NCBI GenBank assembly: GCA_020860515.1
Contig: JAJBUG010000061.1
Location: forward strand, 1,012 to 65,011
DNA: 64,000 bases
Direction: 5' to 3'
Origin: Bacteroidales bacterium
GTDB taxonomy: Bacteria; Bacteroidota; Bacteroidia; Bacteroidales; Muribaculaceae
Numbering within the stretch: the stretch's first letter is position 1; each line of letters starts with the position of its first letter. Shown here piece by piece: positions 46,556 to 54,773 of the stretch. The position numbers and the translations under genes were made by a program. Under the pieces are notes generated by a model, which had not been told where the DNA came from, did no database searches, and was given only the letters and a program-made list of their open reading frames with translations.

Positions 46556-47104
46556 ATGATTGAGCAGCTATTGAAGTACAATAAGGAATTTGTGAGCCAA
46601 GAGGGGTATCACAAATACAAGACATCGAAGTACCCCGACAAGAAAATTGCCATCGTCACATGCATGGATACTCGCTTGGTAGAACTGTTACCCGCAGCAC
46701 TCGGCATCAAGAATGGCGATGTTAAGATGATAAAGAATGCAGGCGGCACAATTACTAACCCATTCGACTCAACCATGCGCAGCCTGCTGATTGCGGTCTA
46801 TGAGCTTGGTGTCGAGGAAATCATGATCATTGGCCACACCGGATGCGGTGTGCAGGGAATGAACCCCAAAGAGATGCTCCGCCTAATGCGCGAGCGTGGC
46901 ATTTCCGAGGAACATATCCAATTGATGCGCCATTGCGGCATCGACCTCGATGCATGGCTTACAGGGTTCACTGATACAGAAGCCGCTGTGCGTGAAACCC
47001 TGGACCTCGTGAGCAACCATCCCTTGATGCCTCGCGACATCCAGGTGTCAGGGTATATCATGGACAGCGTGACTGGCGCCCTCACTCCTTTAGCTGGGAG
47101 TTAG
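46556..47104 (+). CDS. can: Beta-carbonic anhydrase
   Basis: VTCMDTRL; IGHTGCGVQGM. Confidence 0.92.
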   Translation: MIEQLLKYNKEFVSQEGYHKYKTSKYPDKKIAIVTCMDTRLVELLPAALGIKNGDVKMIKNAGGTITNPFDSTMRSLLIAVYELGVEEIMIIGHTGCGVQGMNPKEMLRLMRERGISEEHIQLMRHCGIDLDAWLTGFTDTEAAVRETLDLVSNHPLMPRDIQVSGYIMDSVTGALTPLAGS

Positions 47105-47613
47105 TAATCTTCGTCGGTTTCGTGATGAAGGAAATCGGATGGCACCACATCGAGGATGGAGGGATTGTATTTTTTCCCGATTGAGATGTGGATGCCTTCG
47201 CGGACCAGGGCTGCAGCCATTTGTGGTTTGCCTCGGAAGCCATGGACGATCCAAGTCTGGGTGGGGTGCAGCTCACGATGGAGCTCGATTATGCGTTGCA
47301 GGGTGCGCACAGCATGTATGATGAGTGGCTTGCCAAGGCGTTCGCTCAGAGCCACGTGCCAGCGAAAGATATCTTCTTGCTTGTCGAGCGATGCGCCTCG
47401 CAGGGCATCGAGGCCGCACTCCCCAATGGCTACAATTTGCGGATTCTCGGCTGCCAGGGCTATTTTTTCAAGGTCATAATCAGATGCGGTGTCCCAAGGG
47501 TGCACGCCGATGCTGTAGTGGCGCCCCTCGCGCAAGGGCGCATATTGGCCGGCTGGCAGATTTATGATGGCATCTGGCCCGGCATCAAGATTATGAGTGT
47601 GAACATCAGTCAA
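47101..47613 (-). CDS. tatD: TatD family hydrolase (short form)
   Basis: TDVHTHNLDAG; IGVHPWDT; AIGECGLD; HAVRT; IVHGFRG. Confidence 0.85.
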   Translation of the reverse strand: MTDVHTHNLDAGPDAIINLPAGQYAPLREGRHYSIGVHPWDTASDYDLEKIALAAENPQIVAIGECGLDALRGASLDKQEDIFRWHVALSERLGKPLIIHAVRTLQRIIELHRELHPTQTWIVHGFRGKPQMAAALVREGIHISIGKKYNPSILDVVPSDFLHHETDEDY

Positions 47614-47792
47614 ATTACAAATTACAAGTTACAAGTTACAAGTTGAGAAATACAAGTTACAAATTACAAGTTTTAAGTTACAAGTTACAAGTTACATAAA
47701 TTTATTTGTCATTTGTAACTTGTCATTTGTCATTTGTAACTTGTCATTTGTCATTTGTAACTTGTCATTTGTCATTTGTAACTTGTCATTTA
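47611..47792. repeat. Strand-flipped heptad array (ACAAGTT)n ... (AACTTGT/CATTTGT)n
   Basis: Long run of 7-bp units with 21-bp higher-order period on the right half. Confidence 0.92.
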
Positions 47793-48035
47793 TTAGGGTA
47801 CTGGGTCGTAGCCACTGCCTCCCCAGGGATGGCAGCGCAGGATGCGGCGGATAGCCAAGTAAGAGCCATAGAGCGGACCATGCTTGCGCAGGGCCTCAAG
47901 GGCATACTGGCTGCAAGTGGGTGTGAATCGGCAGCTCGGGGGCAGCATCGGCGAGATGCACGCCCGATAGAAAAGGATAGGGAGGGTGAGAATCCAGGCT
48001 ATCCCGCCGGAAAGATATTTGAAAAGGGTTTTCAG
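47793..48035 (-). CDS. yidD: Membrane protein insertion efficiency factor YidD (CTG start; absent from the ORF track)
   Basis: Minus strand: (M)[79 protein letters not shown]. Confidence 0.88.
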   Translation of the reverse strand: MKTLFKYLSGGIAWILTLPILFYRACISPMLPPSCRFTPTCSQYALEALRKHGPLYGSYLAIRRILRCHPWGGSGYDPVP

Positions 48036-48040
48036 AGTTA

Positions 48041-48070
48041 GGTATTGAGTATTAAGTATTAAGTATTAAG
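48041..48070. repeat. Heptad array (TATTAAG)3 across the rnpA stop
   Basis: GGTATTGAGTATTAAGTATTAAGTATTAAG. Confidence 0.85.
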
Positions 48071-48467
48071 AGGGCTGCTCCGATGATTCCTGGGCCAAGT
48101 GTTGGATTTGGGTGAGGATTTTGTGCATAGCACGGGCCACCTTGTCGTAAGGTTCGAGTTGATTTGACACATAAACAAAAGCCACATCGAGCCTGGTGCC
48201 ATCGGGCAGCGTAATGTATTGGTGAGCCAAGCGGTACGCTTCGCGCACACGGCGCCGCATCTGCACTCGGTCCACGGCATGGCGCAGTCGGCGCTTTGGC
48301 ACCGATATCAAAAATTGCATCGGGGCGTCAGAGCGGCGACCAGGATTGGGGCGCCACACAGCGCGCAGCGGAAAAGCCAGACACGACATAACGTCAGCAC
48401 CCCGGCCAAAGAGAGCTTCAATGGCCAAGGTGCTGCATAGTTTTTCTTTCTTGTAGAGCCTCAACAT
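48066..48467 (-). CDS. rnpA: Ribonuclease P protein component
   Basis: LYKKEKLCS...FLISVPKRRLRHAVDRVQMRRRVREAYRL. Confidence 0.93.
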   Translation of the reverse strand: MLRLYKKEKLCSTLAIEALFGRGADVMSCLAFPLRAVWRPNPGRRSDAPMQFLISVPKRRLRHAVDRVQMRRRVREAYRLAHQYITLPDGTRLDVAFVYVSNQLEPYDKVARAMHKILTQIQHLAQESSEQPS

Positions 48468-48591
48468 ATTGGTGGTTTGGTGGAGTGGTGATTTGGTGTT
48501 TTAGTGGTTAGGTGGTTTGCCAAGTCACTTGATCACTAAATCACAAAATCACTAAGTAACAAAATCACTAAGTCACTAAGTCACTAAATCA
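48467..48591. repeat. Strand-flipped octad array (GTGGTTTG / CACTAAAT)
   Basis: G-rich half GGTGGTTTGGTGGAGTGGTGATTTGG then C-rich half CACTAAATCACAAAATCACTAAG. Confidence 0.92.
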
Positions 48592-49332
48592 CTCTTCTTC
48601 TTGAGATAAATACCAGTCAAGGGCGCCTGTCATCGATGGAGCCTTGGGGTGGGGAGCCTCAAGGTCGAGGCGCAGACCAGCATCTTTTACCGCCTGGGCA
48701 GTGGTAGCGCCCAGGGTGGCGATGCGGATGTCGCCTTGCTTGAAGTCGGGGAAGTTCTTAAGCAGTGACTCAATGCCCTGAGGGCTGAAGAATACGAGCA
48801 TATCGTAGTCGAATGGTTCGTCGGGACCGAAATCATTGCTTACTGTGCGGTACATCACAGCTCGGGTGTAATTGATGTGGTTGGTGTCGAGCACGTTGGC
48901 CTCGTTGTTGTGCACATCGCTCACAGCGAAGAGATACTTCTCATTCTTGTGCTTCATGAAGTAGGGCAGCAAGTCGTCGAGTTTGCCGGTTTCGGCATGG
49001 AAAATCTTGCGCTTGCGGTACACGATGTACTTCTGCAAGTAGAGCGCGATCTGCTCGGTGGTGCAGAAATACTTCATAGTGTCGGGGATGGTGATGCGCA
49101 TCTCTTCGCAGAGGCGGAAGAAATGGTCAATCGCTCCCTTGGCTGTGAAAATCACGGCAGTGAAGTCGGCGATGTTCACGCGCTGCTGGCGAAATTCTTT
49201 GGCGCTCAGCCCCTCAACCTTGATGAAGGGCCGAAAAACAATCTCTACTCCGTGCTTCTGCTGGATGTCGTAGTAGGGCGACTTATCAGATGCCGGCTGA
49301 GGTTGCGATACTAATATTTTTTTTATCTTCAC
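48589..49332 (-). CDS. hemD: Uroporphyrinogen-III synthase
   Basis: KKILVSQPQPASDKSPYYDIQQKHGVEIVFRPFIKVEGL; VFFSPQGIESLLKNFP; IATLGATTAQAVKDAGLRLDLEAPHPKAPSM. Confidence 0.87.
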   Translation of the reverse strand: MKIKKILVSQPQPASDKSPYYDIQQKHGVEIVFRPFIKVEGLSAKEFRQQRVNIADFTAVIFTAKGAIDHFFRLCEEMRITIPDTMKYFCTTEQIALYLQKYIVYRKRKIFHAETGKLDDLLPYFMKHKNEKYLFAVSDVHNNEANVLDTNHINYTRAVMYRTVSNDFGPDEPFDYDMLVFFSPQGIESLLKNFPDFKQGDIRIATLGATTAQAVKDAGLRLDLEAPHPKAPSMTGALDWYLSQEEE

Positions 49333-49355
49333 TTCAGAAAACGGTTATTCAATTA

Positions 49356-50414
49356 TCATAGGCTATTAACCAAAAATAGCGCAAAAATATATACAAAAAT
49401 CACTGGCACGATTTCTAAGGTGCAAAGGTACAAAATAAAATAAAGCAAAGAGCCAAAATTAGTGTAAAAAATTCTAAAACCTTTAGCAATAAACACAATT
49501 CTGGCCAAAAAATAGAGACTTGTCCCCACAATTACGGCGATTTCGGCTGCATTTGGATAAAAAATGGCCACCAAGGCTGGCACAATCAGAGCAAAGCCCA
49601 GCAGGCTCTGCGATGCAGTGAATCCTTGGAGCCAAAGGCGCCGCCCGGTGTTGCCAGCGAAGGTATAGCCCACGGTGTTGTAAGCCGCAAGCTGGAACAA
49701 ATAATACACCGCCATGAGTCCAATCAGCTTGCCAGTGTCAACGAATGCATTCCCCGGAAGCAAGCTGCACCCGGCCAGGGTGAGGCCACTGTAGAGCAGC
49801 AGGCCGGTGCAGATGCACCATTGCAGTGCCATCAGGGCCACCACGCGGCTTTCGTTGCTGGTATGCTCGTCGAACACATTGGCTCGGTGGCGCATGCCCC
49901 ATAGCTCCTGCACCATCACCATGAACAGACGGCGGCAATGACGGTAGCTGAGCATCATCAGGATAAAGATGCCGGCAATTACTGCCAACACTCCTGAGTT
50001 GTCGCCCACATACACGGGTCGAGGAATGCCTTCGAGACCAGTTTCCCACGAGGCCGAAGGGGTCAGCTCGGCCTCAGCCTCTTCATCCTCATCTTCGATG
50101 GGGGTATATACGATCTCACGTGCCTTGGTGATGTCGGGGACGAAGCTCTTGCTGGCCAAGGCTATAGAGTCGGCCTGTGACAGCGGCTTTGGCCCCACTA
50201 ATCGTTGCTGAGCCAGCAGCTCCAGAGAGTCAAGCTGTTGCACAGGCTTAGGAGCAGCCGCTATCTTTGGCGGTGCAGTATGAGCCATGGTGTCAGCTGC
50301 AGTAACAGTCGATGGCTGAGAAACCTCAGTAACTGTGGGCTGAAGGGCTTCGGCTTGATGCTCTATGACTTGAGGCAGGGGTGAAGATATGGAGTCGGTC
50401 TGTTGCATAAGCAT
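49356..50414 (-). CDS. DUF4271 domain membrane protein
   Basis: C-terminal multi-TM DUF4271-like region in the conserved DUF4271-hemD-rnpA-yidD-tatD order. Confidence 0.8.
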   Translation of the reverse strand: MLMQQTDSISSPLPQVIEHQAEALQPTVTEVSQPSTVTAADTMAHTAPPKIAAAPKPVQQLDSLELLAQQRLVGPKPLSQADSIALASKSFVPDITKAREIVYTPIEDEDEEAEAELTPSASWETGLEGIPRPVYVGDNSGVLAVIAGIFILMMLSYRHCRRLFMVMVQELWGMRHRANVFDEHTSNESRVVALMALQWCICTGLLLYSGLTLAGCSLLPGNAFVDTGKLIGLMAVYYLFQLAAYNTVGYTFAGNTGRRLWLQGFTASQSLLGFALIVPALVAIFYPNAAEIAVIVGTSLYFLARIVFIAKGFRIFYTNFGSLLYFILYLCTLEIVPVIFVYIFALFLVNSL

Positions 50415-50975
50415 TTAGAAAAGCACGTGGTAATTTTGTTCACCCGAACAAGCAATTTCTACGGCTTGTTCGGGAGTGTCAGCTATGCGCCAAGCTAATC
50501 CTTCGGGATTGGTAAATCCCTCTTTCACGCTGAGGTTGAGCCATGCAATCAGCGGGTCCCAGTAGCCATTGACATTGAGCAGCACCACTGGGCCCCTGAA
50601 AAGCCCCAGTTTGCACCAAGTCATCATCTCGGCCACCTCTTCGAGGGTGCCCACTCCGCCGGGCAGGGCTATTACGCCCATTGCAAGGTCGGCCATTGTT
50701 TGCTTGCGGGTGTGCATGCTGTCGGTTATGATGGTGCGTGTCAGGCCCTTGTGGTTGCGATCGGCGTCAACCATAAATTGCGGGATTACGCCGATGGCCT
50801 CGCCGCCAGCTGCCAAGGCAGCATCGGTGACAGCGCCCATCAGTCCCATCCAGCCTCCGCCATTGATCACTGGCACGCCGCGCCGGGCTATGGCAGTGCC
50901 TAACTCCTTTGCAGCCTCGAAATATACGGGGGCTATGTGGTCGCTTGAAGCGCAATAAACGGTAATTCCTTTCAT
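50415..50975 (-). CDS. LOG/TIGR00730 family Rossmann-fold protein
   Basis: VYCASSD; GGGWMGLMGAVTDAAL; ALPGGVGTLEEVAEMMTW. Confidence 0.92.
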   Translation of the reverse strand: MKGITVYCASSDHIAPVYFEAAKELGTAIARRGVPVINGGGWMGLMGAVTDAALAAGGEAIGVIPQFMVDADRNHKGLTRTIITDSMHTRKQTMADLAMGVIALPGGVGTLEEVAEMMTWCKLGLFRGPVVLLNVNGYWDPLIAWLNLSVKEGFTNPEGLAWRIADTPEQAVEIACSGEQNYHVLF

Positions 50976-51010
50976 ATTTGGGATTTGGGATTTAGTGTTT
51001 GGGATTTTGA
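50976..51010. repeat. Heptad array (TTTGGGA)n
   Basis: ATTTGGGATTTGGGATTTAGTGTTTGGGATTTTG. Confidence 0.75.
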
Positions 51011-51019
51011 TGCAGTCGC

Positions 51020-52267
51020 TTATGCCCCAACTGATATAGGCGGACGGTCGCTGACGCGCTCTGCGCGGTCACGGACTAAAGCGGCTGCTATGACACTGGC
51101 GCCCAAGGCGATTATAGCCGTGAGGGCTAACACAATAAGCAAGTCGAGCGGTTCCAGCTTCACTGGATAATACAGGATTGACATCTGCGAGGGGTCGCCT
51201 GCCAATTTGATCACATGACCCCATTGCTGGATAAGCACCAGCACCGACCCTAATGCGATGCCAGCGATTCCACCAGCCATGCTGATGGCAAATCCAAGGC
51301 GCATGAATATGCCGCGAACCAAGCCTTGCGGAGCGCCTAAGGCGCGGAGGGTGTTCATGTTGTCACGCTTTTCGAGCACCAGGAGAGCAAGGGTGGAAAC
51401 TATATTGAACGATGCTATCACAAGAATAAAGGCAAGCATCAAGAAGGTAATCCATTTTTCCACCATAATCATGCGGAAGGCACTTTGCTCAGTTTGGGCG
51501 CGAGTCAAAACCTTGGCGTCGGGTCCTATGGCGTCAGCGAGGGCTGTGGCCACAGCGTCGGGTTTGGCATCGGGAGCCAACTTGATTTCAATTGCCGTGG
51601 CCTCGGCTTGATATTCAAGCAAATCGCGGGCTGTGCCCAGGGGCATGAACACATGCTGATTGTCATATTCGGGCTGGTCGATCTGAAACACTCCAGTCAC
51701 TGCCACCTCTTGCCCTCGGAAGGCTGTGCTCGGGTTGGCAGGATTGATGCGACCAGTGCGGCGAGGCACGTACAGGTTGACTGCCGCGCCTGGACGAGCA
51801 GTAGATTTTACTGCTACTCCAACCGAAATCAAAGCAGCGGGTTCGCTGAAATACCACTGCTGCCGCTTGCCATCGATTACCGTAGAGTCGATATTTACCA
51901 GTTCGCCATATTGGTCAGGCACTCCCTTGAAGATCACGGGCATCTGCTGGTTGCCAAATATTAGCAGTCCCCGTTCCTCGATAACTGGCATGGCCATTTC
52001 TACGCCTGCAACTCGGGCTGCGATGGCTGCCAGTGAGTCGCCGTCGGTCCATGCCTTGCCTTGGATTGGCACTGCTTTCAGGTCAGGATCAATGGCTGCC
52101 AAGCGGCTGTCGGCCAAGTGGGTAAAGCCATTGAATACCGACAGCACAATTACAATGGCAGCCGTAGCGACCGCCACGCCGGCGACCGCCACAGCCGAGA
52201 TTATGTTGACTGCACCCTGGCTTTTCTTAGAAAAGAGATAGCGCAGAGCGATGCTCCATGCTAACAT
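51020..52267 (-). CDS. LolC/E-type ABC transporter permease (FtsX-like)
   Basis: IALRYLFSKKSQGAVNIISAVAVAGVAVATAAIVIVLSVFNGF; ERMNTLRALGA-type motif. Confidence 0.88.
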   Translation of the reverse strand: MLAWSIALRYLFSKKSQGAVNIISAVAVAGVAVATAAIVIVLSVFNGFTHLADSRLAAIDPDLKAVPIQGKAWTDGDSLAAIAARVAGVEMAMPVIEERGLLIFGNQQMPVIFKGVPDQYGELVNIDSTVIDGKRQQWYFSEPAALISVGVAVKSTARPGAAVNLYVPRRTGRINPANPSTAFRGQEVAVTGVFQIDQPEYDNQHVFMPLGTARDLLEYQAEATAIEIKLAPDAKPDAVATALADAIGPDAKVLTRAQTEQSAFRMIMVEKWITFLMLAFILVIASFNIVSTLALLVLEKRDNMNTLRALGAPQGLVRGIFMRLGFAISMAGGIAGIALGSVLVLIQQWGHVIKLAGDPSQMSILYYPVKLEPLDLLIVLALTAIIALGASVIAAALVRDRAERVSDRPPISVGA

Positions 52268-52276
52268 GAGGCTGGT

Positions 52277-52672
52277 CTATGAGTTTTCTGTTGTTTCTTC
52301 AGCGGGCTTTTCAGCAGGTTGGTCTGCAGGGTGTGCATCTTTGCCCAGCAGATGGTCGATATTGTCAATATAGTCGAGGCTATCGTCGATGAAGAAGCTC
52401 AGTTCGGGGGTGCGGCGCAGCTGGTAACGCACCTTCTGGGCCAGTTCGTAGCGGATAGTCTGGGCATTCTTGTTGATATTGTCAATAATTTCTTTGGCTT
52501 TGCCGCTGGGAAAGATCGAGAGGTAAGCCTTGGCTACGGAAAGGTCGGGAGAAACTCGCACAGCACTTACGCTCACTAATGTGCCGCGCATGGCGGCTGT
52601 CTGCTGGCGGAAAATTTCGCTAAGTTCCTTTTGCAGCAATCGGGCTATTTTTGCTTGTCGTGTTGATTCCAT
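52277..52672 (-). CDS. rbfA: Ribosome-binding factor A
   Basis: RQAKIARLLQKELSEIF...VSVSAVRVSPDLSVAKAYLSIFP...RTPELSFFIDDSLDYIDNIDHLL. Confidence 0.93.
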   Translation of the reverse strand: MESTRQAKIARLLQKELSEIFRQQTAAMRGTLVSVSAVRVSPDLSVAKAYLSIFPSGKAKEIIDNINKNAQTIRYELAQKVRYQLRRTPELSFFIDDSLDYIDNIDHLLGKDAHPADQPAEKPAEETTENS

Positions 52673-52676
52673 ATTC

Positions 52677-52772
52677 TGCTTTTGGTTTTACGTTTTAAGT
52701 TTTACGTTTTACGTTTTTGGTTTTTCGTTTACGTTTTACGTTTTAAGTTTTACGTTTTAAGTAAAACCTTTT
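52677..52772. repeat. Heptad array (GTTTTAC/GTTTTAA)
   Basis: GGTTTTACGTTTTAAGTTTTACGTTTTACGTTTTTGG... Confidence 0.9.
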
Positions 52773-52882
52773 GTAGGGTTTCAATAATAAACGTTGAAAT
52801 GTGGTGCAAAGTTACGAAATTTTGCACAAATTTGAGGAATAAAACCGCATGCAACTTAAAGAAAGGGAGATTTTGACCTTGT

Positions 52883-54589
52883 TTACCCCTTGCTTACCAC
52901 CGATCGGTAGGCCGACGGTGTCATACCTGTAGCTTTTTTAAACAGCGCATAGAAGGTGGTCATAGAGCTGAATCCGACCTCGGTGCATACAGCTTTAAGC
53001 GGAGTATTGCATTTGGGATCAGATAATATGCGGATGGCATCTTGAATGCGATAGTTGTTAACCCACTGGGTGAAATTCATCCCGTAGCGTTCGTTTATGA
53101 TCTGAGAGAGATACGACCGATTGGTCTGTAACAGTGAGGCAAGTTTCTCCTGTGTAAAGAGGGTGTCAGAATATACGCGCTCGTCGATCATAAGGGTCTC
53201 CATCCTACGTGTTATTGATTGGGCTTTTTCATCGCTTAAGGATGAGGCAGCATATTTCGTGTCAGTTGGCTCGTCAGCATCTGATAGAGGTTTACCTTGG
53301 CTTTGGCGAAGGTTTTGAATCGTGCGTTTCAGTTCATCCTCAGTAGCTATGGATTGTTTATTTTGCTGCACAATAGCTCGATACAGACGATTCTTCCTGC
53401 GATAAAGCATCATTAGCCATATCGAAGCTGCGATAACTACAATCATAATTATAACCAAAGAAATGAGCCATGTGCGGCTGTTCTTTAGGGTTAAAGCTTG
53501 GGCTTGCAGGAGGTTTTCTTGGCGTTCAAGATCAAATCGTGCGCGTGTCTCCTGCAATATTTTTTCACGGTCAGAATTGTAGATTGAGTCTTGTGCTTGA
53601 GAATATTGTTGGTAGAGTCGCAGAGCTTCCCTAAGGTTTCCCTTCTTTTCATGACATTCGCTCATTGCTTGAATGAGCTCCTTGCGGAAAAGCTGGGCAT
53701 TAGTCTGGTCGGATATTCTCAGACCGCGTTGAAGCGACGACAAAGCTAAGTCGTATTCTCCTTGCTGGAAATGAATACGACCACGGCCCAAGCAGGCACG
53801 CATCGCAATGGATTCGTTTTCGTCGCCATAGGTGAGCGCATGATTAAAGCAGTCGATGGCCTTATCGTACTGGTTCATGCCTGCGTAAACCTCGCCTAAA
53901 GCCTGATAAGCTTCAGCATGGAATTTCAGTTCAGGCTTACTGTTGACCATCGTTACTAATCCTTGGGCTATCGGCAGGGCTGCTTTGAAATCTCTATTGA
54001 GCATGTACATATCAGTGCACATTACGCTACCAGCAACCAGCAGCACAGGATCCCCGGATTCTTTTGCTATTTGATAGCACTCGCGGGCATATCCCAAACC
54101 ACTTGGATCCTTCTGTAGAAAATATACTCCTACAATGTTGTTAAGCAGTAGGGCATAAAGTCGGCGATTATGGCTTTTCTTAGCGATTTCCAAACCCTTG
54201 AAATAATATTCAAGGCCTTTGTAATTATCTTTCTCTAAATTCACAGTATATAGCCCTAATCCATTGTAGAAAGTGCATTTTACTGAGTCGGGTATTAACT
54301 CCAAATCGGATTGCTGGGCTTGACGGATGTGACGGTAACATTCTTCCTCATTGTTAAGCCGTAGGTAGGCTTGACCTAAAATGATATGTCCGAGCAATTG
54401 GCTGCGTGGCGAACTGTGATAATCCAATAAGCCTAAGCCTGCATCTCGAGCCTCGAGATAACGGCCCTGGCTCAAGGCAAGATAACCTCGCTCCCATAAT
54501 TTGTCAATCTCATGGGAATTATCGCCAGCACTCTGACCCAGCAATGGCAAGAAGAGGCAAATGAGGGGTATAATCAGGCCTTTAAGCAT
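52883..54589 (-). CDS. TPR/TM regulator with C-terminal AraC HTH
   Basis: TPR repeats, TM TWLISLVIIMIVVIAASIWLMMLY, C-term AraC HTH LASLLQTNRSYLSQIINERYGMNFTQWVNNYRIQDAIRIL...VGFSSMTTFYALFKKATGMTPSAYR. Confidence 0.88.
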   Translation of the reverse strand: MLKGLIIPLICLFLPLLGQSAGDNSHEIDKLWERGYLALSQGRYLEARDAGLGLLDYHSSPRSQLLGHIILGQAYLRLNNEEECYRHIRQAQQSDLELIPDSVKCTFYNGLGLYTVNLEKDNYKGLEYYFKGLEIAKKSHNRRLYALLLNNIVGVYFLQKDPSGLGYARECYQIAKESGDPVLLVAGSVMCTDMYMLNRDFKAALPIAQGLVTMVNSKPELKFHAEAYQALGEVYAGMNQYDKAIDCFNHALTYGDENESIAMRACLGRGRIHFQQGEYDLALSSLQRGLRISDQTNAQLFRKELIQAMSECHEKKGNLREALRLYQQYSQAQDSIYNSDREKILQETRARFDLERQENLLQAQALTLKNSRTWLISLVIIMIVVIAASIWLMMLYRRKNRLYRAIVQQNKQSIATEDELKRTIQNLRQSQGKPLSDADEPTDTKYAASSLSDEKAQSITRRMETLMIDERVYSDTLFTQEKLASLLQTNRSYLSQIINERYGMNFTQWVNNYRIQDAIRILSDPKCNTPLKAVCTEVGFSSMTTFYALFKKATGMTPSAYRSVVSKG

Positions 54590-54714
54590 AAGAAAGCCAC
54601 TTTTGGATGCAAATTTAATCAAATTTTTTAGAATAAGAGGTAAATCGTCACGCTTTTTATAAATTAACAATTGATTTTCAAATTTGACAATTTGCAAATT
54701 TGGAAACGAAAATA

Positions 54715-54746
54715 TTTGTAATTCAAATCAGTAGTGAGTAATTTTG
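54715..54746 (+). promoter_or_regulatory. Promoter TTTG-N20-TAATTTTG
   Basis: TTTG 54715-54718, TAATTTTG 54739-54746 upstream of ATG 54774. Confidence 0.7.
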
Positions 54747-54773
54747 TCGGTATAATCCAAAAAACATGAATCT

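Noticed and set aside
51035-51075. Similarity of CGGACGGTCGCTGACGCGCTCTGCGCGGTCACGG to the dispersed palindromic repeat
   Set aside because: Only a few core bases match and it encodes the C-terminus of the LolC/E-like permease in frame; too weak to count as a copy.
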